Assembly: GCF_004514425.2 (NCBI RefSeq)
Contig: NZ_MYFN02000008.1
Coordinates: 62,001 to 126,000, forward strand
Reading direction: 5' to 3'
Length of the DNA: 64,000 bases
From: Shinella sumterensis
Lineage (GTDB): Bacteria; Pseudomonadota; Alphaproteobacteria; Rhizobiales; Rhizobiaceae
The notes beneath the pieces are model-generated. The model was given only the letters and a program-made list of their open reading frames with translations, did not search any database and was not told the DNA's origin. Shown in pieces: positions 34,289 through 43,260 of this stretch; positions within the stretch are counted from its first letter, which is position 1; every line of letters begins with the position of its first letter. Position numbers and translations under genes: made by a program.

Positions 34289-36142
34289 ATGCGGCATTTC
34301 TTCCTTCTTCGGCTTCTTTCCGGCGTGGCGATTGCTGCCAGCATCACGCTTGCCGGACCCCTGGCCGGTCCGTCCGCCGCTTATGCGCAGGACAAGCCCG
34401 CTACCGAGGCAGCCGATGAGACGCCGTTCGATCCGCTGAGCGTCAACACCTTCGCCGGCGCCTTCCTGGCCGCCCGCACCGCGGATTTCGACAAGGATTA
34501 CGCGACCGCCGTCAAACTCTACAAGATCGCGCTGCAGTTCGATCCGACGAACAACGACGTCAAGCAGCGCCTTATGGTCACGCTTTTGATGAGCGGCGAC
34601 TTTGCCGAGGGCGTCAAGCTGGCGGACACGCTGAAGAACGACCCGGCGGTCGAGCGCATCACCTCGACCGTTCGCGGCATGGAGGCGATCCGCAAGCGCG
34701 AATACAAGTCGGCGGAAAAGATCCTCGCCTACAAGGGGCCGAACGATCTCGACCGCATGATGAACGACCTCCTGCTCGCCTGGGCCAAGTTCGGCGACGG
34801 CAAGCCGAAGGAGGCGCTCAAGCTCATCACCGGCATGCAGGGGCCGGAATGGCTCGCCATCTTCAAGAACTACCATGCCGGCGCGCTCGCCGCCGCTGCG
34901 GGTGACAAGGCGACTGCCCGCGCGCGCCTCAACGAGGCGATCCTCGACCGCAACGGCGCGGGTGCGGCACCCGACACCTTCATTCGCGCCGTCATGGCGC
35001 TGGCCCGTCTGGAAGCCCGCGACGGCAACAAGCAGAAGGCGCTCGACGCCATCTCGGTCGGCGACAGCTTCGTCACCAGCTATGCGCCGCTGAAGGCGCT
35101 GCGCCAGAGCATCGAGGCCGGCGAAAAGCAGGACCAGCAGGTCCGCACCGCCGCTCAGGGCGCGGCCGCCGTGCTCTTTTCCATCGGCGGCGCACTGAAC
35201 CGCGACGGGGCCGAAGACATCGTCGCGCTCTATCTCCAGGCCGCCCGCGCGCTCGATCCTGACAGCGACGACGTTCTGGTGCTTCTCGGCGGTATTGCCG
35301 AAAACCAGAAGAAGCCCGACATCGCCATCGATTATTACCGGGCCGTGCCCGAGAAATCGCCGATGCGCCGCATTTCCGAATTGCAGCTCGGCCTCAACCT
35401 CGCCGACACGGGCAAGGTGGAAGAGGCCAAGAAGCACCTCCAGGAACTGATCGATGCCGATCCGGCCGACCTGCGCAGCTATCTCGCGCTCGGCAGCGTC
35501 CTGTCCGACGCCAAGGACTATCGCGCGATGGCCACGCTTTACGACAAGGCCGTGGGTGTCATCGGCTCGGTCCCGACGCGCAATCACTGGAGCGTCTTCT
35601 TCCAGCGCGGCATTGCCTATGAGCGCCTGAAGGAATGGGACAAGGCGGAGCCGAATTTCCGCAAGGCGCTGGAGCTGAACCCCGACCAGCCGCAGGTGCT
35701 GAACTATCTCGGCTATTCCTGGGTAGACATGAACCGGAACCTCGACGAGGGCCTGGACATGATCCGCAAGGCGGTGAGCCTCAAGCCCGATGACGGCTAT
35801 ATCGTCGATTCGCTCGGCTGGGCCTATTACCGCCTCGGCCGCTTCGACGACGCCGTCGCGGAACTGGAGCGCGCCGCGGAGCTGAAGGCCGGCGATCCCA
35901 CGATCAACGATCACCTCGGCGACGCCTACTGGCGCGTCGGCCGCAAGCTGGAAGCGACCTTCCAGTGGAACCGCGCGCTCGGGCTGAAGCCGGAAGACGC
36001 GGAGATCGTCAAGATCAAGGACAAGATCGAAAACGGTCTGGCCGATATCAAGCCTTCCGACCCGGCCTCGGCTGAGGCGAAGGAAGACAAGCCCGCGCAG
36101 AAGATCGCGCCGGAAGAAAAAGCCGTGGACCGCAAGTCCTGA
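34289..36142 (+). CDS. Secreted/periplasmic TPR-repeat protein
   Basis: 617-aa protein with a signal peptide (about residues 1-34) followed by at least eight tetratricopeptide repeats. The best ones are at about 430-560, with repeated GxAYxxLGRxxxAxxxxxxA patterns such as SLGWAYYRLGRFDDAVAELE. The C-terminal 40 residues are Lys/Glu/Pro/Ala-rich. ATG 34289 has AAAGG 7 bases upstream. The stop is 4 bp before ispE, so the two share an operon. It is probably a scaffold in the periplasm or outer membrane; partners are unknown. Confidence 0.85.
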   Translation: MRHFFLLRLLSGVAIAASITLAGPLAGPSAAYAQDKPATEAADETPFDPLSVNTFAGAFLAARTADFDKDYATAVKLYKIALQFDPTNNDVKQRLMVTLLMSGDFAEGVKLADTLKNDPAVERITSTVRGMEAIRKREYKSAEKILAYKGPNDLDRMMNDLLLAWAKFGDGKPKEALKLITGMQGPEWLAIFKNYHAGALAAAAGDKATARARLNEAILDRNGAGAAPDTFIRAVMALARLEARDGNKQKALDAISVGDSFVTSYAPLKALRQSIEAGEKQDQQVRTAAQGAAAVLFSIGGALNRDGAEDIVALYLQAARALDPDSDDVLVLLGGIAENQKKPDIAIDYYRAVPEKSPMRRISELQLGLNLADTGKVEEAKKHLQELIDADPADLRSYLALGSVLSDAKDYRAMATLYDKAVGVIGSVPTRNHWSVFFQRGIAYERLKEWDKAEPNFRKALELNPDQPQVLNYLGYSWVDMNRNLDEGLDMIRKAVSLKPDDGYIVDSLGWAYYRLGRFDDAVAELERAAELKAGDPTINDHLGDAYWRVGRKLEATFQWNRALGLKPEDAEIVKIKDKIENGLADIKPSDPASAEAKEDKPAQKIAPEEKAVDRKS

Positions 36143-36146
36143 CCGC

Positions 36147-37043
36147 ATGCCCGGCGACACCCTTTCGGGCTTTGCCGTTATCGAAGCGGCGCCCGCCAAG
36201 ATCAACCTCGCGCTGCACGTGGTCGGCGAGCGCGGGGACGGCTATCATCTCCTCGACAGCCTGGTGACCTTCACAGCCTTCGGCGACCGCATCGCGCTGT
36301 CGCCAGCCGAAGAAGACCGCTTCACGCTCTCCGGCCGCTTTTCCGCTACGCTTGCGGCCGAGAACGACAATCTCGTTACCCGCGCGCGGGACCGCCTGCG
36401 TGCGGCGCTGGAAACAACCGGGCAATCTGCCCCGCCCGTGCATATCCATCTGGAAAAGAACCTGCCCATCGCTTCCGGTATCGGCGGCGGCTCGGCGGAT
36501 GCCGCCGCGACGCTGCGCGGCCTGCTTGGCCTGTGGCAGGCGGACCTGCCGGGCGACCAGCTCGACGCCATCGCCATCGGGCTCGGCGCGGATGTGCCCA
36601 TGTGCCTTGCCGGCCGGCCTTTGCTGGCGCGCGGCATCGGCGAGGACATCACGCCCGTGGCGCTTCCCGCGCTCTCCATGGTGCTGGCCAATCCGCTCGT
36701 CGGCGTGTCGACGCCGGCCGTGTTCCGTGCCCTCGCCTCCAAGCGGAATGCGCCGCTCGTTCTGCGGGATGCGTCCGTTCACTGGCTGGATGCCATTGCC
36801 GGCCTGCGCAACGACCTGGAGCCGCCCGCCCGACGCCTCTGCCCACAGATCGGCGAACTCGCGGACGGTCTCGCCGCGACGGATGCACGCGTGGTGCGCA
36901 TGTCCGGTTCCGGCGCCTCCTGCTTCGCGCTATACAGTTCGGACGCGATGGCCGAAACGGCGGCGGCTTCGCTGAAGCAGCAACACCCCGACTGGTTCAT
37001 CACCGCCACCAGCACGCTGGAGGGACACGATGGCACGCCTTGA
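36147..37043 (+). CDS. ispE: 4-diphosphocytidyl-2-C-methyl-D-erythritol kinase
   Basis: GHMP kinase of the MEP isoprenoid pathway, phosphorylating CDP-ME at the 2-hydroxyl. The 298-aa protein has APAKINLALHV (about residues 11-21), the GHMP ATP loop PIASGIGGGSADAAA (about 107-121) and a C-terminal MSGSGASCFALY (about 252-263). It lies 4 bp after the TPR gene and overlaps moaB by 14 bp. Confidence 0.96.
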   Translation: MPGDTLSGFAVIEAAPAKINLALHVVGERGDGYHLLDSLVTFTAFGDRIALSPAEEDRFTLSGRFSATLAAENDNLVTRARDRLRAALETTGQSAPPVHIHLEKNLPIASGIGGGSADAAATLRGLLGLWQADLPGDQLDAIAIGLGADVPMCLAGRPLLARGIGEDITPVALPALSMVLANPLVGVSTPAVFRALASKRNAPLVLRDASVHWLDAIAGLRNDLEPPARRLCPQIGELADGLAATDARVVRMSGSGASCFALYSSDAMAETAAASLKQQHPDWFITATSTLEGHDGTP

Positions 37044-37578
37044 CGAGACGAGACCGTTCATCCCGGTCGGTATCGCGGTGCTGACCGTCTCGGATACCCG
37101 CACGCCCGAGACCGACCGGTCCGGGGACACGCTGGTCGCGCGCATCGCCGAGGCCGGCCACCGGCTCGTCGCCCGCGCCATCGTGCCCGACGATATCGCC
37201 GCCATCCGCACGCAGGTCGAAGCCTGGACGCGCGACGATGCGGTCGACGTCGTCATCACCACCGGCGGCACGGGCTTTACCGGCCGCGACGTGACGCCGG
37301 AGGCGCTGGAGCCGATCTTCGAGAAACGCATGGACGGCTTTTCGGAGGTCTTCCACCGCATCTCCTACGACAAGATCGGCACCTCCACGATCCAGTCGCG
37401 CGCGACGGGCGGCGTCACCAACGCCACCTTCATCTTCGTGCTGCCCGGCTCGCCCGGCGCCTGCAAGGACGCCTGGGACGGCATCCTCAAGGCGCAGCTC
37501 GACTACAGGCACATGCCCTGCAATTTCGTGGAAATCATGCCGCGTCTCGACGAGCACCTGAAGCGCTCGGCCGGCTGA
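37030..37578 (+). CDS. moaB: Molybdenum cofactor biosynthesis protein B
   Basis: MoaB/Mog-type molybdopterin adenylyltransferase fold, 182 aa. It activates molybdopterin with ATP before molybdate insertion. Key stretches are AVLTVSDTRTPETDRSGDTL (about residues 16-35), TTGGTGFTGRDVTPEA (about 77-92) and FVLPGSPGACKDAWD (about 136-150). It overlaps ispE by 14 bp and converges on a glycosyltransferase gene 6 bp away. A 6-bp hairpin (37573-37590) contains both stop codons. Confidence 0.95.
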   Translation: MARLDETRPFIPVGIAVLTVSDTRTPETDRSGDTLVARIAEAGHRLVARAIVPDDIAAIRTQVEAWTRDDAVDVVITTGGTGFTGRDVTPEALEPIFEKRMDGFSEVFHRISYDKIGTSTIQSRATGGVTNATFIFVLPGSPGACKDAWDGILKAQLDYRHMPCNFVEIMPRLDEHLKRSAG

Positions 37579-37584
37579 ACCGCC

Positions 37585-38121
37585 TCAGCCCGCCACCAGC
37601 TGCGCGCGGATCGCCCTGATCGCCCAGGCGGGCACGATCTCGGCAACGAGCGAAAAGGTCTTGGTGCCCTTTGCGATGTCGGACAGGGACATGCCCGTGC
37701 GCACGGCGGCCGCAGCCTGCCGCTTGCTGACGAGATAGCCCTGCTCGAGCGGCGAGAGGCGGCGCCCGAAGCGTTTCAGGAACGGCCTGCGGTGATTGCG
37801 CGAGCCGGTGAACCGCGCCGGGCCGGCACTGACCGAGACATGGTCGACGATGGCATCGACCCAGCCGGTCATCGGCCGCGCGCCGGGTTCGAGCAGGAGC
37901 AGCCAGTCGCCGCGCGCCGCGCGCACCACATCCTTCATGTCCCAGCTGGTGAGAAACCGGCACCCTGCGGCATCGGCCACGCGGGCGGAACCGTCGCGCG
38001 AGCCGTGATCGAGCACGACCACCTCCCGCACGACTCCCTCGACCGCGCCCGGCACGAGCGCCGACAGCGTCTGTGCAAGCTCGGCCTCGTTGTCCCGGCA
38101 TTCGATGATGATCGTCAGCAT
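37585..38121 (-). CDS. Short GT2-like glycosyltransferase
   Basis: 178-aa protein with the N-terminal GT-A strand pattern of family 2 glycosyltransferases: TIIIECRDNEAELAQTL (about residues 3-19), VVLDHGSRDGSARVA (about 34-48) and LLLLEPGARPMTGWVD (about 73-88) where the DxD would normally be. No metal-binding DxD is obvious, and the chain is shorter than typical GT2 enzymes. It may be a truncated or divergent transferase with unclear activity. ATG 38121 has GGGAG about 5 bases upstream. Confidence 0.7.
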   Translation of the reverse strand: MLTIIIECRDNEAELAQTLSALVPGAVEGVVREVVVLDHGSRDGSARVADAAGCRFLTSWDMKDVVRAARGDWLLLLEPGARPMTGWVDAIVDHVSVSAGPARFTGSRNHRRPFLKRFGRRLSPLEQGYLVSKRQAAAAVRTGMSLSDIAKGTKTFSLVAEIVPAWAIRAIRAQLVAG

Positions 38122-38291
38122 ATATCTCCCTACCGCATCGCAGCATCAATTTCCACCGTTGCAAGGCCGGCACATCGCCGCATGGTTAGGCGATATGGTT
38201 AGCGGGTGCGATTTTGTTCTTGCATTGTTCTCGTTTCGATTATAGGAATATAGTCATTGAACCGGGGCGAGACGCTCCGCCGGAGATAGCC

Positions 38292-39449
38292 ATGAACGAT
38301 CTTGCAAACCTCAGGCAGGGCGCCCTCGCGCCCGGCCATACGAAGGATGTTGCCGAAGCGCTGCTGGCTGATACGGGCATGCGCGTCGATGGAGAACGCC
38401 GGCGCGGCCGGGGCGCAGGGCTCAACTTCACCGGCCGCTTCGAGCCGGTGACGCGGGAGAGCTTCGACGACGGCTGGCAGACGCTGGAGGAGCTTCCGCC
38501 CTTCCGCACCGAAGTCCAGGTCGAGAAGCCGCGCACCATCATCACCCGCAACGAATCGCCGGATATTCCCTTCGACCGCTCGATCAATCCCTATCGCGGC
38601 TGCGAGCATGGCTGCATCTACTGCTTTGCGCGGCCCACCCACGCCTTCATGGGCCTGTCCGCCGGCCTCGACTTCGAAGCGAAGCTCTTCGCCAAGCCGG
38701 ATGCGCCGAAGCTGCTCGAACGGGAATTGTCCAAGCCCGGCTACAAGCCGCGTGTCATCGCCATCGGCACCAATACCGATCCCTACCAGCCCATCGAGAA
38801 GGAATGGCGCATCATGCGCCAGATCCTCGAAGTGCTCGACAAGGCCAACCATCCGGTGTCAATCGTCACCAAGTCGGCGCTCGTCATGCGCGACGTCGAC
38901 ATTCTCGCCCGCATGGCGGCGCGCGGCCTTGCCTGGGTCGGCATGTCGGTCACGACGCTCGACCGCAAGCTCGCCCGCACCATGGAACCGCGCGCGGCGA
39001 CCCCGTCACGCCGGCTGGAAGCGATCCGCGCGCTCTCCGATGCCGGCATTCCGACCGCCATCATGATGGCGCCGATCATTCCCGGCCTCAACGACCACGA
39101 GATCGAGAAGGTGCTCGATTCGGGCAAGGCGGCAGGGGCGATGGAGGCGAGCTATGTTCTCCTGCGCCTGCCGCTGGAGGTGAGCCCCCTCTTCCGCGAA
39201 TGGCTGCTGCGCAACTACCCGGACCGCTACCGGCACGTCATGTCGCTCGTGCGCTCCATGCGCGACGGTAAGGACTATGACGCGGAATTCGGCAAGCGCA
39301 TGAAGGGCGCCGGCCCCTATGCGTGGCAGATCGCCCGGCGCTTCGAGATGGCCAGCAAGCGGCTGGAGCTGACGCGGACGCGCCGCAACCTCTCCGGCGA
39401 CCAGTTCGTTCCGCCCTCGGGCAGCGGCGTGCAGTTGTCCTTGCTGTGA
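38292..39449 (+). CDS. PA0069-family radical SAM protein
   Basis: 385-aa radical SAM enzyme. The [4Fe-4S] motif CxxxCxxC reads CEHGCIYC (about residues 107-114), followed by ARPTHAFMG. Later stretches AIGTNTDPYQPIE (about 158-170) and TKSALVMRD fit the SPL-like PA0069 family. The C-terminal tail (SGDQFVPPSGSGVQLSLL) is basic and short. GGAG precedes ATG 38292 by 6 bases. The family is conserved but has no proven reaction, and DNA photoproduct repair should not be assumed. Confidence 0.85.
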   Translation: MNDLANLRQGALAPGHTKDVAEALLADTGMRVDGERRRGRGAGLNFTGRFEPVTRESFDDGWQTLEELPPFRTEVQVEKPRTIITRNESPDIPFDRSINPYRGCEHGCIYCFARPTHAFMGLSAGLDFEAKLFAKPDAPKLLERELSKPGYKPRVIAIGTNTDPYQPIEKEWRIMRQILEVLDKANHPVSIVTKSALVMRDVDILARMAARGLAWVGMSVTTLDRKLARTMEPRAATPSRRLEAIRALSDAGIPTAIMMAPIIPGLNDHEIEKVLDSGKAAGAMEASYVLLRLPLEVSPLFREWLLRNYPDRYRHVMSLVRSMRDGKDYDAEFGKRMKGAGPYAWQIARRFEMASKRLELTRTRRNLSGDQFVPPSGSGVQLSLL

Positions 39450-39594
39450 TGACGCCAGCGCGACGCGCACACGGGTTCGATGTCACCGGGACAGGCATCG
39501 TGCTCTTGAACTGAATGTGTGAGATCCGCGCCGCGCCGGTGCAGATCTTGCAAAACCTCTTCCGGTAGCGTCATCCCCTGGACGCGCCGGGTGT

Positions 39595-39622
39595 TCCTCC
39601 GACCGCCGCCCCTGTCGGAGGA
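39595..39622. repeat. 9-bp inverted repeat between radical SAM gene and rnhB
   Basis: TCCTCCGAC (39595-39603) and GTCGGAGGA (39614-39622) pair perfectly around a 10-base loop. No T-run follows, so it is not a standard intrinsic terminator. It lies 37 bases before the rnhB start and could be a structured leader or an operator. The rest of this 209-bp gap shows nothing. Confidence 0.55.
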
Positions 39623-39658
39623 CTTGCAGGGAATCGGACGGATGTGCAAGGTCCCCGC

Positions 39659-40309
39659 ATGGCCAAGAGCACATCCTCCGATTCCCGCCTTCTTTTCGAT
39701 ATGCCCGAAGGGCCCGATTTCTCGATGGAGATGGCGGCGAGAAAGCGCGGCCTCTGGCCGGTCGCCGGCACGGACGAGGCCGGGCGCGGGCCTCTCGCCG
39801 GGCCCGTCGTCGCGGCCGCTGTGGTGCTCGATCCGGACAACATTCCCGAGGGTCTTCACGATTCCAAGCAGTTGAGCGCCGCCAGGCGGGAAATGCTGTT
39901 CGCCCGTATCATGGAAACCGCCTTCGTATCCGTCGCCTCCAGCTCCTCGCGGCGCATCGATACGATCGACATCCGCAAGGCGAGCCTCGATGCCATGCGC
40001 CGCGCCGTCGCAGGCCTCGAAGTGGCGCCGAGACTGGTGCTGACGGACGGCCGCGACGTGCCGCCGGGCCTTGCCTGCGAGGGCCGCGCCGTCGTCAAGG
40101 GGGATGCGCTTTCCGTTTCCATCTCGGCCGCATCGATCGTCGCCAAGGTGATGCGCGACAGGATGATGGCGCGCGCGGAAGAGACCTATCCGGGATACGG
40201 CTTTGCCGTGCATGCCGGTTACGCGACACAGGTGCACCGCACCGCCATCGAATCGATCGGCCCCTGCCGCCTCCACCGCATGAGTTTTCGTCCACTGCGC
40301 AAGGAGTGA
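39659..40309 (+). CDS. rnhB: Ribonuclease HII
   Basis: Endonuclease cleaving RNA in RNA/DNA hybrids, including single ribonucleotides in DNA. The 216-aa protein has the active-site [19 protein letters not shown] (about residues 35-53) with catalytic Asp-Glu, HDSKQLS (about 63-69) and [13 protein letters not shown] (about 150-162). ATG 39659 has AAGG 7 bases upstream; GTG 39644 is possible. It converges on the ATP synthase operon. Confidence 0.95.
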   Translation: MAKSTSSDSRLLFDMPEGPDFSMEMAARKRGLWPVAGTDEAGRGPLAGPVVAAAVVLDPDNIPEGLHDSKQLSAARREMLFARIMETAFVSVASSSSRRIDTIDIRKASLDAMRRAVAGLEVAPRLVLTDGRDVPPGLACEGRAVVKGDALSVSISAASIVAKVMRDRMMARAEETYPGYGFAVHAGYATQVHRTAIESIGPCRLHRMSFRPLRKE

Positions 40310-40466
40310 TCCGCCCCCTCCGTCCAGACGCCGATCATCCGCTCCGGGCGGATATCTCGACGCGCGTACGCTTGGCTGCCATCCGGCAGAGGTGCGAAGA
40401 TTTCGCGTCTGCCTGCCAGCATCGAGGCCCCAGCACAGATCGAGGCTCGGCACAGGCCGGACGCAA

Positions 40467-40492
40467 AAAAGGCCGGATCGCTCCGGCCTTTT
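40467..40492 (-). terminator. Terminator of the atpIBEF'F operon (bidirectional form)
   Basis: Perfect 11-bp stem AAAAGGCCGGA / TCCGGCCTTTT with a TCGC loop. On the minus strand it is followed by six Ts, directly after atpF. The plus-strand arm ends in TTTT, so it may also stop transcripts from rnhB. The remaining approximately 150 bp between rnhB and here contains no gene. Confidence 0.9.
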
Positions 40493-40515
40493 CTAAGACA
40501 TCGGTGATGGCGGCC

Positions 40516-41001
40516 TCAGTTGAGGCGGCTCTTCACTTCGCTGATCGCGTTGTTGAAGAGGGCGTTGCCGGTTGCGGCATCGGCCTTGGCGGCGATGACC
40601 TTCTCGGCGGCCGCGACGGCCAGGTCGACGGCGGCGGCGCGCACGGCATTGATCGCGTCGGCTTCCGCCTGCTTGATCTTCTGCTCGGAGAGCGCCGTGC
40701 GGCGGGTGACGTATTCCTCGGTCTTCTGCTTGGCGTCGGCGGTCAGCGCGCTTGCTTCGCGCTCAGCGGCCGCGACGATGCTTGCGGCTTCCGCCTCGGC
40801 ATCCTTGCGCTTGCGCTGGTATTCGGCGAGCAGGTGCTGGGCTTCCTCGCGAAGACGCTTGGCTTCCGCCAGCTCGTTCTGGATCTTCTCGGCGCGGGCG
40901 TCGAGAGCCTTGGCCATCATGCCCGGAACCTTGAGATAGGCGATGAGGGCAAGGAACAGCAGGAGGCCGACAAAGGCATAGAATGTTGCGTCGAATGCCA
41001 T
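40516..41001 (-). CDS. atpF: F0F1 ATP synthase subunit b
   Basis: Peripheral-stalk subunit linking F0 to F1. The 161-aa protein has one N-terminal membrane helix (about residues 5-25, FYAFVGLLLFLALIAYLKVP) and a long charged coiled coil (about 30-130). It is the last gene of the F0 operon, 10 bp after atpF'. Alphaproteobacteria carry two different b subunits (b and b'), as here. The F1 genes (atpHAGDC) are not in this window, as is normal when F0 and F1 form separate operons. Confidence 0.96.
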   Translation of the reverse strand: MAFDATFYAFVGLLLFLALIAYLKVPGMMAKALDARAEKIQNELAEAKRLREEAQHLLAEYQRKRKDAEAEAASIVAAAEREASALTADAKQKTEEYVTRRTALSEQKIKQAEADAINAVRAAAVDLAVAAAEKVIAAKADAATGNALFNNAISEVKSRLN

Positions 41002-41011
41002 GGTATCCTCC

Positions 41012-41665
41012 TTATTCGCCCGCTGCCGACTTCACGGCCGAAGCGATCTCGGCCTTGCTGGCCTTGGCGCCGATCAGCTGTTCGACGACGGCTGCGGTCG
41101 TTTCCTCGGCGATCGTGCCGACATCGGCAAGCGCCTTGGCCTTGATTTCGGCGATGCGCGTTTCCGCACCGGCGATCTTGTCCTGCAGCGAGGCTTCGAT
41201 CTTGGCGCGCTCGGCGTCGGCCTTGGCCTTGGCTTCGTCGCGCGCTGTCGCGGCGATCGCGTTGCCCTTGGCGCGGGCCGCGGCGAGTTCCTGTTCATAG
41301 GAAGCGATCGCTGCGTCGGCTTCCGCCTTCAGGCGGGACGCTTCGTCGAGATCCTGCGCGATGCGGTCGTGACGCGTCTCCAGGATGCCGCCGATGCGCG
41401 GAATGACGACCTTCGACATGAGAAGGTAGAAGAGACCGAACGTGATCGCGAGCCAAAGGAGCTGCGATGCGAACGTGGTCTGGTCGAACGGGGGGAAGAC
41501 GCCGGAAGCGTGCTCGCCGCCATGGGCAACACCCGTTTCGGTGTGCACTTCGCCTGCCGGCTGAGCCGCATGCGTATCCGCAGGGGTCTCATGCGTATCC
41601 GCAGGAGTTTCCGCCTGGGCGATTTCGAAGGGGGTGGACTCGGCCGATGCCAAGGTCACAGACAT
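41012..41665 (-). CDS. atpG: F0F1 ATP synthase subunit b'
   Basis: Second peripheral-stalk subunit, 217 aa, longer than b because of an N-terminal extension (about residues 1-55) rich in Ala, Glu, Thr and His. The membrane helix is at about 65-85 ([20 protein letters not shown]), followed by a coiled coil. Within the extension ETPADTH occurs twice in tandem, from a duplicated 21-bp unit (41570-41611). It follows atpE across 90 bp that contain a strong hairpin. The gene is called atpG or atpF2 in different genomes. Confidence 0.93.
   Translation of the reverse strand: MSVTLASAESTPFEIAQAETPADTHETPADTHAAQPAGEVHTETGVAHGGEHASGVFPPFDQTTFASQLLWLAITFGLFYLLMSKVVIPRIGGILETRHDRIAQDLDEASRLKAEADAAIASYEQELAAARAKGNAIAATARDEAKAKADAERAKIEASLQDKIAGAETRIAEIKAKALADVGTIAEETTAAVVEQLIGAKASKAEIASAVKSAAGE
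41570..41611 (-). repeat. 21-bp tandem duplication inside atpG (b')
   Basis: Units 41570-41590 and 41591-41611 are identical at 19 of 21 positions and encode two successive heptapeptides (ETPADTH). They fall in the N-terminal extension before the membrane helix, where length variation is likely tolerated. This is a slippage-type duplication. Confidence 0.85.
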
Positions 41666-41711
41666 GCTGACCTCCAGGGGGGCACTCTCAGATCATGTAC
41701 GGAACGTACGA

Positions 41712-41741
41712 TGGACCACGGCCCTTGCGGGCCATGGTCCA
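41712..41741 (-). promoter_or_regulatory. Intercistronic hairpin between atpE and atpG
   Basis: TGGACCA and GGCCC pair with GGGCC and TGGTCCA around a TTGC loop, with one C/A mismatch, giving a 13-position stem. It begins 14 bases after the atpE stop on the transcribed strand. There is no T-run, so it is more likely an mRNA-stabilising or partial-attenuation structure than a full terminator. It could help give more c subunit than b'. Confidence 0.6.
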
Positions 41742-41755
41742 GTCCTCAGCCGATA

Positions 41756-41983
41756 TCAGACGGCGAAGAGGAGAAGGAGAGCGATGAGCAGCGAGAAGAT
41801 GCCCAGAGCTTCCGTAACGGCGAAGCCGAATACGAGACGGCCGAACTGGCTGTCAGCAGCAGACGGGTTGCGCAGAGCGCCGGCCAGGTAGTTGCCGAAG
41901 ATGTTGCCGAGGCCGAGAGCCGTGCCGGCGAGACCGAACGTGGCAAGACCTGCGCCGATGTACTTTGCTGCTTCCGCTTCCAT
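41756..41983 (-). CDS. atpE: F0F1 ATP synthase subunit c
   Basis: Proteolipid of the rotating c-ring, 75 aa, two membrane helices. The Gly-rich first helix is [20 protein letters not shown] (about residues 10-29). The polar loop is LRNPSA. The second helix contains the ion-binding carboxylate in [10 protein letters not shown] (Glu at about residue 58). Glutamate without the sodium-site Gln/Thr pattern suggests proton coupling. ATG 41983 is the normal start, and a well-formed hairpin follows the gene. Confidence 0.97.
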   Translation of the reverse strand: MEAEAAKYIGAGLATFGLAGTALGLGNIFGNYLAGALRNPSAADSQFGRLVFGFAVTEALGIFSLLIALLLLFAV

Positions 41984-42050
41984 GTTGAACTCCTTGAATG
42001 GGTTGTTGCGGCTTGTGAGCGGCGCCCGGAGGCACCGACGACTTTATTCC

Positions 42051-42803
42051 CTAGTGACCACCCGGATGCACGGCATCGTTGAGGTACATGCATGTCAGAA
42101 CTGCGAAGACATAGGCCTGCAGGAACGACACGAGGAATTCGAGACCGGTCAGGGCGACGGTCATGAGAAGGGGCAGGATCGCACCGGCGACGCCGACGGC
42201 GCCAAGCGCGCTGAGCGAGGTGACGAAGCCTGCGAAGACCTTCAGCGTGATGTGACCCGCCAGCATGTTTGCGAAAAGACGGATCGAGAGGCTGATCGGA
42301 CGCGAGAGGAACGAGATGACCTCGATCGAGATGACCAGCGGAAGAAGCGCACCGGGAACACCCGACGGCACGAAGAGCTTGAGGAAGCCGAAGCCATGCT
42401 TGTAGAAGCCGTAGACCACGACCGTGCCGATGACGAGCATGGCCAGCGCGAAGGTGACGATGATCTGGCTCGTGACGGTGAAGAAGTACGGCACCATGCC
42501 GAGCATGTTTGCCGTCAGCACGAACATGAAGAGCGAGAAGACGAACGGGAAGAACTTCATCCCGTGGCTGCCCGCCCCTTCCCTCAGCATCGAGGCGATG
42601 AACTCGTAGGACATTTCCGAGACCGACTGCATGCGGCTCGGCACCAGGCCGCGCTGGCCGGTGGTGAAATAGAGGAAGCCGATGCCGGCCGCGACGGTGG
42701 CGACCATGAACAGCGAGGCATTGGTGAACGAGAAATCGATACCGCCGATTTCGATCGGAACAATCTTGTTGACCAGGAACTGATGGGTCGGATCGTTGGA
42801 CAC
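42051..42803 (-). CDS. atpB: F0F1 ATP synthase subunit a
   Basis: Membrane stator subunit forming the proton half-channels, 250 aa, with about 5-6 membrane helices. The essential Arg lies in [14 protein letters not shown] (about residues 170-183), followed by the C-terminal [19 protein letters not shown] (about 222-240). The operon order is atpI-B-E-F'-F on the minus strand. Confidence 0.97.
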   Translation of the reverse strand: MSNDPTHQFLVNKIVPIEIGGIDFSFTNASLFMVATVAAGIGFLYFTTGQRGLVPSRMQSVSEMSYEFIASMLREGAGSHGMKFFPFVFSLFMFVLTANMLGMVPYFFTVTSQIIVTFALAMLVIGTVVVYGFYKHGFGFLKLFVPSGVPGALLPLVISIEVISFLSRPISLSIRLFANMLAGHITLKVFAGFVTSLSALGAVGVAGAILPLLMTVALTGLEFLVSFLQAYVFAVLTCMYLNDAVHPGGH

Positions 42804-42864
42804 CGCTTATCTCTCTCGCTTGCCCGCCTTGCGACGGAAGTCACCCACTATGCGGACCGCGTCG

Positions 42865-43260
42865 TCAGACGCCGTCCTTCTTATCGGTCTCGTCCCGTCC
42901 GCTGCCGGCCTTGCCGGGCTCTCGCCCGGCCAGCCTGTCGACCGGATGGGGCGAAGCCACCATGCCGGCGGCGCGCATGACGTTCAGAACGCCGGCACCG
43001 AAGCCGAGAAGGAGGAATACGATCATTCCCCACGGCCCTGTACCCGCAAAATGGTCCAAAAGATAGCCCAGAAGCGCCCCGACGATCACGGCAGCGACGA
43101 ACTCGCTCGAGAGCTTCATGGCGACCGCATAGCCTGAACGGCTTGCTGCTGCCCTCGCCTCGGCGGCTTCTTCCGCCCCGTCTGACTTGCGCTTCTCCGC
43201 GAGTTCCGCGTCGAGCCGCTTCAGCCGGTCTTCCAGACTTCCCTTTTGATCGTCGGCCAT
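42865..43260 (-). CDS. atpI: ATP synthase assembly protein AtpI
   Basis: 131-aa protein heading the operon. A charged N-terminal helix (about residues 1-35) is followed by two membrane helices (about 52-72 and 76-96, with YLLDHFAGTGPWGMIVFLLL between and in them). It belongs to the AtpI/Gct family, which helps c-ring assembly and possibly Mg2+ uptake. A sigma70-like promoter lies about 100-128 bp upstream. Confidence 0.92.
   Translation of the reverse strand: MADDQKGSLEDRLKRLDAELAEKRKSDGAEEAAEARAAASRSGYAVAMKLSSEFVAAVIVGALLGYLLDHFAGTGPWGMIVFLLLGFGAGVLNVMRAAGMVASPHPVDRLAGREPGKAGSGRDETDKKDGV

Noticed and set aside
34262-36205. Minus-strand open frame of 647 codons opposite the TPR gene
   Set aside because: The plus-strand product has a signal peptide and clear TPR repeats; the antisense has no recognisable features.
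37573-37590. GGCTGA-N6-TCAGCC hairpin containing both convergent stop codons of moaB and the glycosyltransferase
   Set aside because: Only 6 bp and no T-run; the symmetry follows largely from the two facing TGA stops.
39450-39658. Possible small RNA or gene between radical SAM gene and rnhB
   Set aside because: Only the 9-bp hairpin was found; no promoter-terminator pair or conserved frame could be supported.
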